DNA of 64,000 nt from an uncultured Victivallis sp. (GTDB lineage Bacteria > Verrucomicrobiota > Lentisphaeria > Victivallales > Victivallaceae), in assembly GCF_944391105.1 (NCBI RefSeq), contig NZ_CALXSK010000002.1, forward strand, positions 62,001-126,000, given 5' to 3'. How positions within the stretch are numbered: the first letter of the stretch is position 1; every line of letters begins with the position of its first letter. This document shows positions 1-9,534 of the stretch, piece after piece. The position numbers were made by a program, and so were the translations under genes. Below the pieces are notes generated by a model. It made no database searches. It was not told the origin of the DNA and saw only the letters and a list, made by a program, of their open reading frames with translations.

Positions 1-83
1 TTTTCCGGAATCGGCTTGAAAAAACCGCGGAATACTGCCATTTTAAGTCGTCGGATTTGAATCGGAAAGAAGGTTACGGCTCC

Positions 84-896
84 ATGGATTCCATCACGGG
101 GAACAAATTTGAATTGCCGAGGTTGCAGCTTTCCTATGCCGGGCATTATCTCTTCGTCGACAACTTCACTCGAACCATGCATTGTCATCGGGGCGGAGAG
201 CTGGTGTTGTTCCGCCGGGGAGCATGCCGGACCCGGTTCGAGTCGGGCGAGGATCTCTCCTGCACCGCTTCGCAGGTGCTTGTGACGCCACCGGGACTCC
301 CCCATCTGCAGTATGACAATACGACGGATTGCGAAACCTATTATCTGGTGCTGGAAGGAGCGTTCGAACCGCAGGAGTTTTCACTCCGGATGATTTCTCC
401 GGGAGATGATACGATAGTTCCCGAGTGGTTCCGCCAGATCTTCGAATTGTGCGAGCAGCATGAGTCCGAAAGTGCTTCCGTGCTTCTGTCGCTGCTGTGG
501 CGGCGGTTGCTTGAGATTGAGAATCGATCCGAGGAGCGGCGCTCGTTTCATCCGGCACTGCTCAAGGCGGTTGACTGGATTCGGCATCACTATCGTGAAG
601 ATCTCTCCGTGTGCGGCATTGCCGAGAGCTGCGCGGTCAGTGTCAGTCTGCTGAATCTGCTGTTTCGCCGTCAGTTCGGGGTGGGGCCGCGGCGCTATCT
701 GCTTTCTCTGCGGATGCGTGAGGCGAGACGGCTGCTTCTTGACAACCGCTATCGGATCGGGGAAGTCGCCGAATTGACCGGTTTTCAGAGTGCAAATTAT
801 TTCAGCCGCTCATTCAAATCCTACCACGGCGTCACCCCGGAAGAGTACCGGAACGGACCGCCGGAATTTGCCGACCAAGTTGTGTTTCTGGAATAG
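84..896 (+). CDS. AraC-family transcriptional regulator
   Basis: DNA-binding regulator of about 270 residues. The N-terminal half looks like a cupin-type ligand-sensing domain (MHCHRGGELVLFRRG region, prolines and VTPPGLPHL typical of the beta barrel). The last 100 residues form the AraC double helix-turn-helix, with the signatures RMREARRLLLDN, IGEVAELTGF and YFSRSFKSYHGVTPEEYR. I chose the ATG at 84 because AAGAAGG lies just upstream; an in-frame TTG at 57 would add nine residues. It sits directly before the nucleoside hydrolase-glycosidase-pseudopilin genes on the same strand and probably controls them (inference). The ligand is unknown. Confidence 0.9.
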   Translation: MDSITGNKFELPRLQLSYAGHYLFVDNFTRTMHCHRGGELVLFRRGACRTRFESGEDLSCTASQVLVTPPGLPHLQYDNTTDCETYYLVLEGAFEPQEFSLRMISPGDDTIVPEWFRQIFELCEQHESESASVLLSLLWRRLLEIENRSEERRSFHPALLKAVDWIRHHYREDLSVCGIAESCAVSVSLLNLLFRRQFGVGPRRYLLSLRMREARRLLLDNRYRIGEVAELTGFQSANYFSRSFKSYHGVTPEEYRNGPPEFADQVVFLE

Positions 897-900
897 CGTT

Positions 901-976
901 TTGTCGATTTGTGCTATTGATTTGTCGTTTTATGAAGAAAGCCTCTCTTGTTTTTTTGTCGTTGTTTTTCCATAAT
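901..976 (+). promoter_or_regulatory. Candidate promoter with TTGTCG direct repeats
   Basis: A sigma70-like promoter is readable as TTGTTT (948-953), a 17-bp spacer and CATAAT (971-976), ahead of the nucleoside hydrolase gene. Three copies of TTGTCG lie at 901, 922 and 956. The first two are 21 bp apart, the half-site spacing used by AraC-type activators, and lie upstream of the -35 box. Linking them to the AraC regulator encoded just upstream is inference. Confidence 0.45.
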
Positions 977-1015
977 TAAAACAGACAACACATTGACAAT
1001 GAGGTTTCCTGAACA

Positions 1016-1999
1016 ATGAACGACAATGCGGACCGGAAGATGGAAAAAATCGATATCATTCTCGATACCGACACTTACAATGAAATGGATGATCAGTTCG
1101 CGGTTCTCTGGGCGCTGGCTGCATCCGGGCAGTTGAGCGTGCGCGCCCTGACCGCCGCACCTTTTTTCAACGACCGTTCCGTATCGCCCGCTGACGGTAT
1201 GGAGAAAAGTTATCAGGAGCTTGTTCGGATCGCCGGTCTGGTGGATCGTGAATCCGCCGGACTGATTTACCGGGGAGCTCCGGGGTATCTGCCGGATTGC
1301 CGCACGCCGGTGATCTCTCCCGCCGCGGAACGCATTGTCGAGCTTGCACGCGAGGCCGGCAGATGCGGCCGCCGGTTGAAGATTCTCGGAATCGCGGCTC
1401 TCACGAATGTGGCTTCGGCGCTCCTGATCGCGCCGGAGATCGCCGAGGTCGTCGAGGTGATCTGGCTCGGCGGCCAGCCTTATGACTGGCCGACGCAGGA
1501 TGAGTTCAATTTCCGGCAGGACGTCGCCGCCGTCCGGGTGGTTTTTGAATCGGGTGCGCTGTTGGCGCACATCCCCTGCATTCACGGCGCCGAAACGCTG
1601 ATCATGACCCTTCCGGAACTGGAAGAACGCTGTTTCCTTCCCGGCAGGGTCGGAAATTACCTGCGGAACCTCGCCGTGCAGTTCATGCGTCGGGGAGGCA
1701 GTCGCATCATCTGGGATATTTCGACGGTGGCGTATCTGTGCGTTCCGGAAGCGTTTGTTCTGGATGTGGTCGCGTTGCCGTGTCTGGGGGCGGATGGCCG
1801 GTGGATTGCCGGTTCCGATTCGGGGCGGCGCGCGAGGTTCGTGCGGCACATTGAACGGGATCCTGTGTTCGACCGGCTTTTCGACCGGCTTCAGGAGTTG
1901 AGTGACTCTTCCTCGCCGGGGCTGCATCGGCTGGCCGCTCCACGCGGCGTGTTCGGTGACGGGGAGAGCGGTTACAGGCAGGTTCCGGCGATCGGATGA
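1016..1999 (+). CDS. Inosine/uridine-preferring nucleoside hydrolase family protein
   Basis: Predicted to hydrolyse the N-glycosidic bond of a ribonucleoside. The family's calcium/ribose-binding signature is at the N-terminus: DTDTYNEMDD, residues 17-26, followed by AVLWAL. The length of 327 residues is normal for the family. There is no signal peptide, so it should be cytoplasmic. It is the first gene of a probable three-gene unit with a secreted glycosidase (25-bp gap) and a pseudopilin. That is an unusual setting: the substrate may be a nucleoside-like or other N-glycosylated compound rather than a salvage nucleoside, but the sequence does not settle this. A second in-frame ATG at 1040 also fits. 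Confidence 0.88.
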   Translation: MNDNADRKMEKIDIILDTDTYNEMDDQFAVLWALAASGQLSVRALTAAPFFNDRSVSPADGMEKSYQELVRIAGLVDRESAGLIYRGAPGYLPDCRTPVISPAAERIVELAREAGRCGRRLKILGIAALTNVASALLIAPEIAEVVEVIWLGGQPYDWPTQDEFNFRQDVAAVRVVFESGALLAHIPCIHGAETLIMTLPELEERCFLPGRVGNYLRNLAVQFMRRGGSRIIWDISTVAYLCVPEAFVLDVVALPCLGADGRWIAGSDSGRRARFVRHIERDPVFDRLFDRLQELSDSSSPGLHRLAAPRGVFGDGESGYRQVPAIG

Positions 2000-2024
2000 A
2001 TGTGTTTTGCGGAGGAAGGAAGAG

Positions 2025-4736
2025 ATGTTGTTGAAACTGGTTCGAATGCTGTTTGTGTGTCTGATTGCGACGGGGATCCGGGTTGACGCCGGGGAAGTTG
2101 CCGGGCGGAAGATGGCCTGGGCTCATTATGTTCCCTGGTTTAAACCGGAGAATGCTTCGCTCACGACCGAGTTCCTCTACAATTGTCCGATGCAGGATGT
2201 TCCCGGGGACGGCAACCGGGAAAGTTATTACCGCAGTGAAATAGCGGAAGCCCGGCGCATCGGCATCGACGGATTTTTCATCGATCAGGGGGCGAACCGG
2301 AACCGCCCGGTCAATGACTGGGATTTGACGCCTTATCTCGACGCTGCGAAGGGGATGGATTTTCAGATTGGGATCTGTCTGGACGGATACGACAACATTC
2401 CGCATCTGGTCGGGGAGTTCACCCGGATGCTCAAGACCTACGGCAACCACCCGAACTATCCGCGTTACAACGGAAAGTATGTGATCGCCACCTACGCCTA
2501 CTGGCGCTGGAAACCCGAGGAGTGGCGTCAGTTGCGCGACGGATTGAAGAAAGCCGGATTCGAACTTTTCATTATCGCCAACGTCGATCCCGGAGTGTTG
2601 AAATCGATCGATGCGAAGCAGCTTTCTGATTACGCCGATGCGATCGACTGCGCCTACATGTTCGGCGCGCCGGGAATCAACAATGAACACCCGGAGGAGA
2701 ACAACCGGATCCTCAACGAATTCGCCCGTTCGCGCGGAAAGCTTTTCATGCCGTGCCTGCATCCCGGTTATTACGGAGCGTGGTTGAAATCCGGCAATGA
2801 TTTTTACCAGCCCTTTGCCGGAGTCGATATGTTGTATGAAACCTTTCTTTCGGCACTGGAGCTGCAGACGCAATGGGTGCATGTAACCACCTGGAACGAC
2901 CTGATCGAAACCGCGTTGATGGCTCGGACTTTCACTTTCGGCCTGCCGCGGGTGCTGGAGTATTATTTGTCGGTGCTCAAGGGAGAGGAGAAGAAGTTTC
3001 CGGAGCCGGAGCTGATTTTCGCCTACCATCGCGAGGAACAGCCGGGTACGCTTCTGCGGCTCGAAGTGATGAATCTGCCGTCGGTCGGTGATGAGAAGAT
3101 CACTGTGGATGGCAACCTGCTCGATCTGAACGGAAAACCCGTTTTCCGGCTTGCGCCGAAACGGTTTGTGCCCGGCAGGCTCGACAGGGCGGAGTGGCTG
3201 GTTTCAACCACAGATCTCGCCCGCTCTCCGGTTCTGGTTCCGGAATTCCGGGTGACTGCGGGCGGCAACACGCGGGTGGTGCGGACTCCGGCGGTATTTC
3301 TGGTCAGTTCTTGGCTTCAGAATGCGGTGACGGTCAATGTACCGTTGAGCGGACTGGTCGAGATTCGGAATTCTCTGCGGATATCGTGGAAGGAGGGGCA
3401 GCTTGCCGCCACGATGGAATTCGATTCTCCGGAAGAGATCAAACAGGCGGTTCTTTTCAAGAACGACCGTCCGATTGCGTTGTTCTCGCCGGATTTGAAA
3501 GAAGGGGAAGTTCTGCTCTCCTGCAAACTCTCGCAGGTCGATAAGGAACTTGACGTCACCGTGAAGAACGGTCGTATTCTCCGGGCAGTCAAGAATTACG
3601 AGAAGAACGGCTGCCCCTGGTTCCAGTGGAACGGAGAAAAACTCAAAACCACCTCAACTCCCCGCTGGTCCGTGATCGGCGTGACGTTTGCCGGGAGTCC
3701 CGGGATGGAGATCACTGCGAAGAAGCCCGGCAGTGAAACATTCACCGTCTCTGTTTCCGAACTGATCCGTTCCGGTGAGGCTGGAACCGGAATCGGCCGT
3801 TTTTACGTTCTCCCCGAGATGACGTTGCGAAACGCCGATCCGCTGAAGCGGAAGAGCGGGCAGATGGAACTGTCGCTCTTTGCGCGTCGGCCGCGCCCCG
3901 CGGACAGTTTTTATGTCCGCTACGAGACGATGAGCGGGAAAGTCGGTTTTTCAGAAATTCAGTACCCGTTTGCAGAGGGCAATCCGGTGGAGGAACGCAG
4001 CTTCATCGAGACGCCGGTCAATCTCGAAACCTGGTCCGGTTCGATCGGCTGGTGTCGCCGCGACCGGAGCGAATTCCTGACTCCGGAGTCGCGTCTGCCG
4101 GTTCGCAAGACTCGCGTGGTCAAACGGCCGCTTTCTCTGCTGACTGAACGGGCACTGCTTTATCATTTCGACGGAAACGGGGAGGATGCGCTGGGGTTTT
4201 ATCGGTTGAATGTGCCGGAAAACTTGTTTGTCGAAGGTGGTTTCGACGGGAAGGGGGGCGCATTGAAATTCACCGGAAAAGAGAAGTTTCCGATGCGTTT
4301 CCGGGTCTGGCCGGGCAGCACGGCGACGATTCGTTTCCAGCTGAATCCGGCGCCGTGGCCGGGAAAACCGCAGTCGGTGATCTTCAACCAGGGGTGGACG
4401 GACGGCATCAGTGTGAATCTGACCGCCGACGGCCGGATCGAAGCTGTCCGTTCTTTTCTGGTGCGCGATGACACTGCGAATGAGACGAAGGATTACGAAC
4501 GGCTTGTGAGCAAAGGCAGATTGACGCCTGGAAAATGGAGCGAAGTCGAAATCGTTGCGAATGCCGGAAGCATGTCCATTTATGTGGATGGAAATTTCGA
4601 CTGTCGTACCAGACTTCGACCGGTTCGCTCCATCGGGAACTGCAAGGTCATGCTCGGCGGCGGAATGCCGGATTATGAAAACTACACGGGTTTGCTCGAT
4701 GAACTTTCCGTCAGCGGCCTGGGAAGAAAAGAGTGA
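2025..4736 (+). CDS. Secreted GH71/GH99-like glycoside hydrolase with C-terminal LamG domain
   Basis: Large exported protein of 903 residues. An N-terminal signal peptide ([19 protein letters not shown]) is followed by AHYVPWF, then [18 protein letters not shown] and [12 protein letters not shown], the pattern of the GH71/GH99-like TIM barrel. These families include alpha-1,3-glucanases and endo-mannosidases; exact specificity cannot be read here. The middle is beta-rich. The last 200 residues ([15 protein letters not shown] through IYVDGNF and LLDELSVSG) look like a concanavalin/LamG carbohydrate-binding domain. The ATG at 2025 has an excellent ribosome site, GGAGGAAGG, at 2011. Upstream in-frame sequence overlaps the previous gene and is not needed. 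Confidence 0.82.
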   Translation: MLLKLVRMLFVCLIATGIRVDAGEVAGRKMAWAHYVPWFKPENASLTTEFLYNCPMQDVPGDGNRESYYRSEIAEARRIGIDGFFIDQGANRNRPVNDWDLTPYLDAAKGMDFQIGICLDGYDNIPHLVGEFTRMLKTYGNHPNYPRYNGKYVIATYAYWRWKPEEWRQLRDGLKKAGFELFIIANVDPGVLKSIDAKQLSDYADAIDCAYMFGAPGINNEHPEENNRILNEFARSRGKLFMPCLHPGYYGAWLKSGNDFYQPFAGVDMLYETFLSALELQTQWVHVTTWNDLIETALMARTFTFGLPRVLEYYLSVLKGEEKKFPEPELIFAYHREEQPGTLLRLEVMNLPSVGDEKITVDGNLLDLNGKPVFRLAPKRFVPGRLDRAEWLVSTTDLARSPVLVPEFRVTAGGNTRVVRTPAVFLVSSWLQNAVTVNVPLSGLVEIRNSLRISWKEGQLAATMEFDSPEEIKQAVLFKNDRPIALFSPDLKEGEVLLSCKLSQVDKELDVTVKNGRILRAVKNYEKNGCPWFQWNGEKLKTTSTPRWSVIGVTFAGSPGMEITAKKPGSETFTVSVSELIRSGEAGTGIGRFYVLPEMTLRNADPLKRKSGQMELSLFARRPRPADSFYVRYETMSGKVGFSEIQYPFAEGNPVEERSFIETPVNLETWSGSIGWCRRDRSEFLTPESRLPVRKTRVVKRPLSLLTERALLYHFDGNGEDALGFYRLNVPENLFVEGGFDGKGGALKFTGKEKFPMRFRVWPGSTATIRFQLNPAPWPGKPQSVIFNQGWTDGISVNLTADGRIEAVRSFLVRDDTANETKDYERLVSKGRLTPGKWSEVEIVANAGSMSIYVDGNFDCRTRLRPVRSIGNCKVMLGGGMPDYENYTGLLDELSVSGLGRKE

Positions 4737-4804
4737 TGAGGTCCAATGAGTCATCAGGGAGTGGAACTCCCTTTTCTGATCATCAATTCAAGGAGGCGGA
4801 TTTT

Positions 4805-5581
4805 ATGGAAAGCTGTGATCGAAGAACGTGTTTGCAAAAGAGTGGTTTGTATTGTAAATGCTTTACATTGATAGAGTTGCTTGTTGTGATAGCGATCATC
4901 GCCATTCTCGCGTCCATGCTGTTGCCGGCATTGAACCGGGCGCGTGATTCAGCGAAGAACACCAAATGTCTCAACAACCTCAAGCAGATTGGCACGATGG
5001 CACAATATTATGCGAATGACTACGACGGTTATTTTCGCACTTCAAATCAAACCTACGGCTGGGGAGACAGTGCCGCCGGTCAGTTGATTGAGGAGTACAG
5101 CCGTTTCAGCACACTCGACCACAAGGATCGCAAATTCGGCATTTGCCCCAATGATCCGCTCTGGGCGACGGAATTTCAGCCGTCCTACCGTACGTTCGAT
5201 TGCGACTGGGGCGCCTGGGATACGAATTACGGGCTCGGGCAATCGGCCTGGGCGAAGAACAAGCGGTCGGTTGTGCCGTGGAACACACCGTATTCCGTTA
5301 CCTACTATTTTGAAAAACTTTCGCGTTTGAGCAATTACAGCAGCGGCGGCGACAAGCCGAAGTATTTCAACATTGCGCTGATCGCCGACGACCCGACTCT
5401 GCAGAGCCACATGGATGGCGGGACCGATTTTCACTACAACCGCTACAAGGCGGACGGCAGCGCCGGAACCTGCTTGAACATGTCCCGTTACTGCCCCGCT
5501 CCCACGAATGACCGTTACTGGGGGAATTCGTGGAAGACGATCCAGTTCGCATTCATGACGATGTCGAAGCAGGGGATGTGA
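4805..5581 (+). CDS. Pseudopilin-type secreted protein (prepilin N-terminal domain)
   Basis: The product starts with a short basic leader and then [17 protein letters not shown] and [18 protein letters not shown], the type IV prepilin/type II pseudopilin methylation motif with the conserved Glu five residues into the helix. A globular domain rich in Tyr, Trp and Gly follows (258 residues in all). The ATG at 4805 is preceded by AGGAGG at 4791; the GTG/ATG at 4733/4736 overlap the glycosidase stop. In this lineage such proteins are abundant and often co-transcribed with glycosidases. Whether they assemble into a filament or simply use the leader for membrane anchoring is unknown. Unlike the proteins at 17343 and 25119, I see no clear H-x9-DG motif in its C-terminal part. 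Confidence 0.88.
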   Translation: MESCDRRTCLQKSGLYCKCFTLIELLVVIAIIAILASMLLPALNRARDSAKNTKCLNNLKQIGTMAQYYANDYDGYFRTSNQTYGWGDSAAGQLIEEYSRFSTLDHKDRKFGICPNDPLWATEFQPSYRTFDCDWGAWDTNYGLGQSAWAKNKRSVVPWNTPYSVTYYFEKLSRLSNYSSGGDKPKYFNIALIADDPTLQSHMDGGTDFHYNRYKADGSAGTCLNMSRYCPAPTNDRYWGNSWKTIQFAFMTMSKQGM

Positions 5582-5595
5582 AGAGGGGACGGCTG

Positions 5596-6498
5596 TCAGC
5601 TGCCGAGGGCGGTGACGGCGAGTCCGGTGACGACCAGGGCGATTCCGGCGAGGCGCGGTCTGCCCGGTCTTTCATGCAGCAGGAAGATTCCTGCGAGCAC
5701 TCCGAGCGGCAGACTCATCTGCCGGAACGCCTGAAGGTAGCTGACGTTGCTGACCCGCTCCATGGCAAACAGAATCAATATGTAGGCCGTCGAAGCGAAG
5801 ATTCCGGAGAACACCGGACTCTTTGATTTCAAGAAGAGCTTTTTGAATTCGTTGCGTTCCACCCGGGAGAGGCTCACCACCACCAGTTGCGAAACAGCCA
5901 GCCCGGCCTCGATCAGGAACAGATACGCGCATGAATCGATCCAGCCGGGGCGTGCAATCGAGGCGTACAGCACTTTGAGCGCAAGGCTGTCAAGGATTGT
6001 GTATCCGGTGGTGCCCAGTGCGGCCATGACGATAAATTTCAACGCGGGCGAACGATAGCTGGCGAATCGGAACTGATCCCACCGCGTCAGCGGCATCAGC
6101 ACGCAGCCGACGCTCAGAATCACCATCCCCGCCAGAGCGGTCGGCCCCGGCGGACGGCCGTAACCGAAACAGAGCGTCAGGAACGCCGTCATCATGACCG
6201 GCAGCGCCCGCGCGAGCGGATAGACCAGACTGATGTCATCCGTCCGGTATGCATGCGCAAGTCCGCACAAATAAAGCAGTTCGCATCCGACGCTTCCGAG
6301 CCAGATCAGCCAGAATTCCACGGGCGGTTCGGCCGCAATCAGCCCCGAACAGAGGAAAAACGGCAGCCACATTACCGCCGAGGTCGAACTCATGATGCAG
6401 TAAAACGCCAGAGAGGGAATCTTCTTCTTGCTGAGGAAGTTCCATCCGGCATGCAGAAAGACCGATGCAAAAACAAGAAGGAAGGCGCTGATCGTCAT
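5596..6498 (-). CDS. EamA/DMT-family transporter
   Basis: Membrane protein of about 300 residues with roughly ten hydrophobic segments arranged as two EamA halves (LHAGWNFLSKK near the start, LAGIFLLHERPGRPRLAGIALVVTGL at the end). These are drug/metabolite superfamily permeases that move small polar metabolites; the substrate is not predictable. The ATG at 6498 follows GGGAGGAG, whereas the upstream ATG at 6534 has no ribosome site. Its 3' end faces the pseudopilin gene with only 14 bp between. It is divergent from the TrmB-type regulator and may be controlled by it. Confidence 0.85.
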   Translation of the reverse strand: MTISAFLLVFASVFLHAGWNFLSKKKIPSLAFYCIMSSTSAVMWLPFFLCSGLIAAEPPVEFWLIWLGSVGCELLYLCGLAHAYRTDDISLVYPLARALPVMMTAFLTLCFGYGRPPGPTALAGMVILSVGCVLMPLTRWDQFRFASYRSPALKFIVMAALGTTGYTILDSLALKVLYASIARPGWIDSCAYLFLIEAGLAVSQLVVVSLSRVERNEFKKLFLKSKSPVFSGIFASTAYILILFAMERVSNVSYLQAFRQMSLPLGVLAGIFLLHERPGRPRLAGIALVVTGLAVTALGS

Positions 6499-6608
6499 CG
6501 GTCCGGCTCCTCCCGATAAGGAATTTTGCTGCATTTATCAACCGGAACGGTTGAAGGTTTGAATCGACTCATCATCTGCCCCTGCGTTCTTTGATTGCGA
6601 TATGTCGG

Positions 6609-6637
6609 TTGAAATCGAATGACTTTTATAGTATATT
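6609..6637 (+). promoter_or_regulatory. Sigma70-like promoter of the TrmB-family gene
   Basis: TTGAAA at 6609-6614, a 17-bp spacer and TATATT at 6632-6637 give a good match to the housekeeping promoter. An ATGTCGGTT copy (6602-6610) overlaps the -35 box. Confidence 0.55.
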
Positions 6638-6678
6638 CAAAAACAGGTCGATTTCAAGCGTGTTTTTTGAAATAAATG

Positions 6679-6698
6679 ATGTCGGTTTTTTACGACAT
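6679..6698. promoter_or_regulatory. Inverted repeat ATGTCG-N8-CGACAT in TrmB leader
   Basis: Perfect 6-bp arms, ATGTCG at 6679-6684 and CGACAT at 6693-6698, sit in the leader between the promoter and the TrmB-type start codon. The left arm, extended to ATGTCGGTT, recurs at 6602-6610. A binding site for the adjacent regulator is plausible (inference). Confidence 0.4.
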
Positions 6699-6711
6699 TC
6701 CGGGAGGTGGC

Positions 6712-7455
6712 ATGAACATTATCGATCAGCTTGAGACGCTCGGTTTGAATGGACGGCAGGCGAAGGTCTACCTCGCATTGCTGCAACTCGGCAGCGCGAG
6801 CGCCATCGAGATCGCGAAGGCGACCCGGTTCAAACATCCGACGGTCTACGATGTGCTCGACATTCTGAAGGAACGGCGGCTGGTTTCCGAAACATTCGAA
6901 GGAGGGCGGAAGCGGTTTTCCGCCGAAAATCCGAACCGCCTGCGACAGGCGGAGGAGGAGCGCCGCCGGACACTGGAGGAGCTGCTGCCTGATCTTCAGG
7001 CGCTTTACGACGGTGGAAGACGGCGTCCGCGTGTCCGGGTTTATCTCGGGTCGGAGGGAATGGAGGTCGTAGACGAAGAGCTTCTCAACGTCCGCAGCGG
7101 TGAATATTTCTATTTCGGCGGCGTCCGCGAGATGATCCAGAATTCCAGCGAGGAGCACCTGAGTGATTACTACCGCAAACGGATCAGCCGCGGCATCTGG
7201 TCGAACGCGATCCGCGTCCGCGGAGCGGAGAACGATCTGGAATACATGCGCGGCGGCGAAAACCATCTGCGCCGGGTTCGCTATCTGCCGAAGCCGATCC
7301 TGGAAAATTCCGCGGGATTGTACCTCTACGACGATCGCATCGCCGTCATCTCCGCCTGGAAGGAGAATTACGCGATGATTATCGAAAGCAACGAGTTGTC
7401 ACTGCTTCTCAAGACCATCTGGAACTGCATGTGGGAGATCGCCGTCGAGCCGTGA
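6712..7455 (+). CDS. TrmB-family transcriptional regulator
   Basis: Regulator of 247 residues. The N-terminal winged helix reads LETLGLNGRQAKVYLALLQLGSA then ATRFKHPTVYDVLDILKERRLV, typical of TrmB/sugar-sensing regulators. The C-terminal half (PRVRVYLGSEGMEVVDEELL onward) is the effector-binding region. The ATG at 6712 has GGGAGGTGG nearby; an upstream ATG at 6676 lies inside an inverted repeat and lacks a ribosome site. It is divergent from an EamA transporter and convergent with an esterase gene. Confidence 0.85.
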   Translation: MNIIDQLETLGLNGRQAKVYLALLQLGSASAIEIAKATRFKHPTVYDVLDILKERRLVSETFEGGRKRFSAENPNRLRQAEEERRRTLEELLPDLQALYDGGRRRPRVRVYLGSEGMEVVDEELLNVRSGEYFYFGGVREMIQNSSEEHLSDYYRKRISRGIWSNAIRVRGAENDLEYMRGGENHLRRVRYLPKPILENSAGLYLYDDRIAVISAWKENYAMIIESNELSLLLKTIWNCMWEIAVEP

Positions 7456-7468
7456 CGGCAGACGGATG

Positions 7469-7499
7469 AAAAAAGGGGGGAGAGGCTCACCTCTCCCCC
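7469..7499 (-). terminator. Rho-independent terminator of the esterase gene
   Basis: A perfect 10-bp stem (7476-7485 with 7490-7499) has a CTCA loop. Read on the minus strand it is followed by six T residues (7474-7469). It also lies just past the TrmB stop codon, so it separates the two convergent genes. Confidence 0.85.
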
Positions 7500-7521
7500 G
7501 CTTGCGGAACCGCCGTTCGGA

Positions 7522-9465
7522 TCACTTGCTTTCCTGAACGAAGATCTGCGGATTTTTCGGGACGAATCCATGTGTGGATCCCTGGAACCAGAGGATCTTT
7601 TTCGGCGCTTTGATGACGTTGTAGAGCACCGCCACGCCGGAGGGCGGGCAGGTGTAGTCGCCGAGTCCGGCGCGTGTGATTTCGACCGGGCACTTGATCC
7701 GCTTCGCATGGTTGACCGTATCGTAGTAGGCGAGTCCGTCGACATAACCGGGGAACCAGCCGCGGATCCGTCCCTTCGAGGAGCCGTTCAGGTCGCAGCA
7801 CCACGGGATGTTCGGTCTGGCCAGAGACACATCCGGATCGAGACCGGCGGCCCAGATGGTCTGAAGTCCGCCCTGGCTTCCGCCGGAGACGATCAGATCC
7901 CGGCCGTTCCACTGCGGCAGCTGCTTCAGGAATTCGAGCGACCGCATGACCCGCAGCGCCATCCCGTTGAAGTAGGCGGTTTCCGGATTGGAGTTCTGCT
8001 TCGGGTCGAACGCATAGATCTGACCGTTCGACTTGATTTTATTCGAGAAATCGCTGTAATAGGAGTCCGGTTGATTCAGCAGAAAACCGTGAGCGTTGAT
8101 GCTGAGATTGATCCGGTCTGCCGGTCCGTCCTGCGGCGGCCGCTGGGCGCCGACGCCGTAACCGAAATAATTCGCCTGGGCGGGCAGGGATTTCTCTTTC
8201 GCCCCGACGGGAATCGTGAGATAACCGGTCACGGGGCGCGGTCCGGCGCAGTCGATGGTGACGGCGTAGACATCCGCCTTCGGGGTGGTTCCGGCTTTGG
8301 GTTCGACCTTTTTCATCTCATACTTCAGCGGAACGGCCGCGAGGCGTGCTTTCTGCTTCTGCCAGAAGGCGTCAAAATCCTTCGGCTCCTCGGCTCCGGC
8401 AGTCAGTTTCTCCGGCTGGACGCCGGCGCCGCCTTCAAAGGAGAGGATGGCTTGCCCCCACAATTCTCTGGTGTTCATGCTTCTTCCGTTTTTGTCCACG
8501 AGTTTGGCGATGATGCGGACGAATCCTGGTTTGTCGATCGAAGTCTTGATGACGAGGGGCTCTCCGGTCACTTTCGCGCGCCCTTTTTCCGTTTTGCCGT
8601 CGTCGCCGCTGCGGGTCCAGTCGAGGAAGTAGTCGAGGGTCGGCTTCTGGCCGCCGAGTTCGGTGGTGATGGTGAAGGTCATGGTTTCGCCGGGGGCGTA
8701 CGAGAGCGGATTCTTGTCGGTGGTGCCGACGACGCGAACATTCTTCGGGTTCAGGGCGACGACCTCTTTCACCGTCAGGTTCTCATATTTCCCGACGATG
8801 TAGAGTTCCGCACTCTTGTAGTTCTTTCCGGAACTCGTGAAGGTCCAGTCCGGATTGCCGTTCGGGCTGTTGCCGATGCCGAGGTCGCAGTTCTGGTTGG
8901 CCTGCAGCTTGTTGAAGGCGAAAACGGTCTGTTTCTCCTGGAAATTGTGAACCTGCATTGAACCGTAGTTGGCGTCTCCGGTGGGGGCGTCACCGAAATC
9001 GAACGACTGACTGCTTGCGCCCGGAATCTGTTTCCCGTTGCCGGGAGCGTAGTTGCATCCCCAGAATTCGATGTTGCCCTTTTCAAAGGTTCCGGTCTTG
9101 ACACCCTCGACGTTGCTGGCAACCTCAAGATTCGTCACATAGGTCTGGAAGGTCGGCGAACCGGGGTAGGGGACGGCCACTTTCGCCGCCGTGTCCGCGA
9201 AGGGATCCATCGCAGTGAACACCCACTGCATCTTTCCGTCATTTCCGGTGAGTTTCAGCAGATAGCCGACACGTTTGAGATCCCCGGAGAGCATTTCCGT
9301 GCGGTCGGTCTGATACCCGTCTGCCGCCCAGCGGGTCGGATTGAGTTTGGCGATGAGTTCGTAACCTTTCGCTTCCGGGACCAGCTCCAGAAGTTCCGGC
9401 ACTTCGGCCTGGAGCGAAACGCCCCCGAGCAGCGCGAGCGCGGCGAATCCACAGTAGAATTTCAT
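7522..9465 (-). CDS. Secreted acetyl xylan esterase-like alpha/beta hydrolase
   Basis: Exported 647-residue enzyme: signal peptide (YCGFAALALLGGVSLQA), an N-terminal beta-rich region of about 300 residues, then an AXE1-type esterase domain. The nucleophile elbow is GGSQGG with Ser530; Asp603 (LGDYTCPP) and His632 (GSTHGF) complete a plausible triad. The family removes acetyl groups from xylan or from acetylated sugars and antibiotics. The extra N-terminal domain is not typical of the minimal 320-residue esterase and may bind substrate. It has its own promoter and terminator and is therefore monocistronic. AAGGAGG precedes the ATG. Confidence 0.83.
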   Translation of the reverse strand: MKFYCGFAALALLGGVSLQAEVPELLELVPEAKGYELIAKLNPTRWAADGYQTDRTEMLSGDLKRVGYLLKLTGNDGKMQWVFTAMDPFADTAAKVAVPYPGSPTFQTYVTNLEVASNVEGVKTGTFEKGNIEFWGCNYAPGNGKQIPGASSQSFDFGDAPTGDANYGSMQVHNFQEKQTVFAFNKLQANQNCDLGIGNSPNGNPDWTFTSSGKNYKSAELYIVGKYENLTVKEVVALNPKNVRVVGTTDKNPLSYAPGETMTFTITTELGGQKPTLDYFLDWTRSGDDGKTEKGRAKVTGEPLVIKTSIDKPGFVRIIAKLVDKNGRSMNTRELWGQAILSFEGGAGVQPEKLTAGAEEPKDFDAFWQKQKARLAAVPLKYEMKKVEPKAGTTPKADVYAVTIDCAGPRPVTGYLTIPVGAKEKSLPAQANYFGYGVGAQRPPQDGPADRINLSINAHGFLLNQPDSYYSDFSNKIKSNGQIYAFDPKQNSNPETAYFNGMALRVMRSLEFLKQLPQWNGRDLIVSGGSQGGLQTIWAAGLDPDVSLARPNIPWCCDLNGSSKGRIRGWFPGYVDGLAYYDTVNHAKRIKCPVEITRAGLGDYTCPPSGVAVLYNVIKAPKKILWFQGSTHGFVPKNPQIFVQESK

Positions 9466-9492
9466 GGATGACCTCCTTGGTTGTATTCCCTA

Positions 9493-9521
9493 ATTATACT
9501 CCAGAACCAGCTTGAATGCAA
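9493..9521 (-). promoter_or_regulatory. Sigma70-like promoter of the esterase gene
   Basis: Minus-strand TTGCAT (9521-9516), 17-bp spacer, perfect TATAAT (9498-9493). The start codon lies about 20 bp further on. Confidence 0.75.
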
Positions 9522-9534
9522 GCGGGTGCGAATC

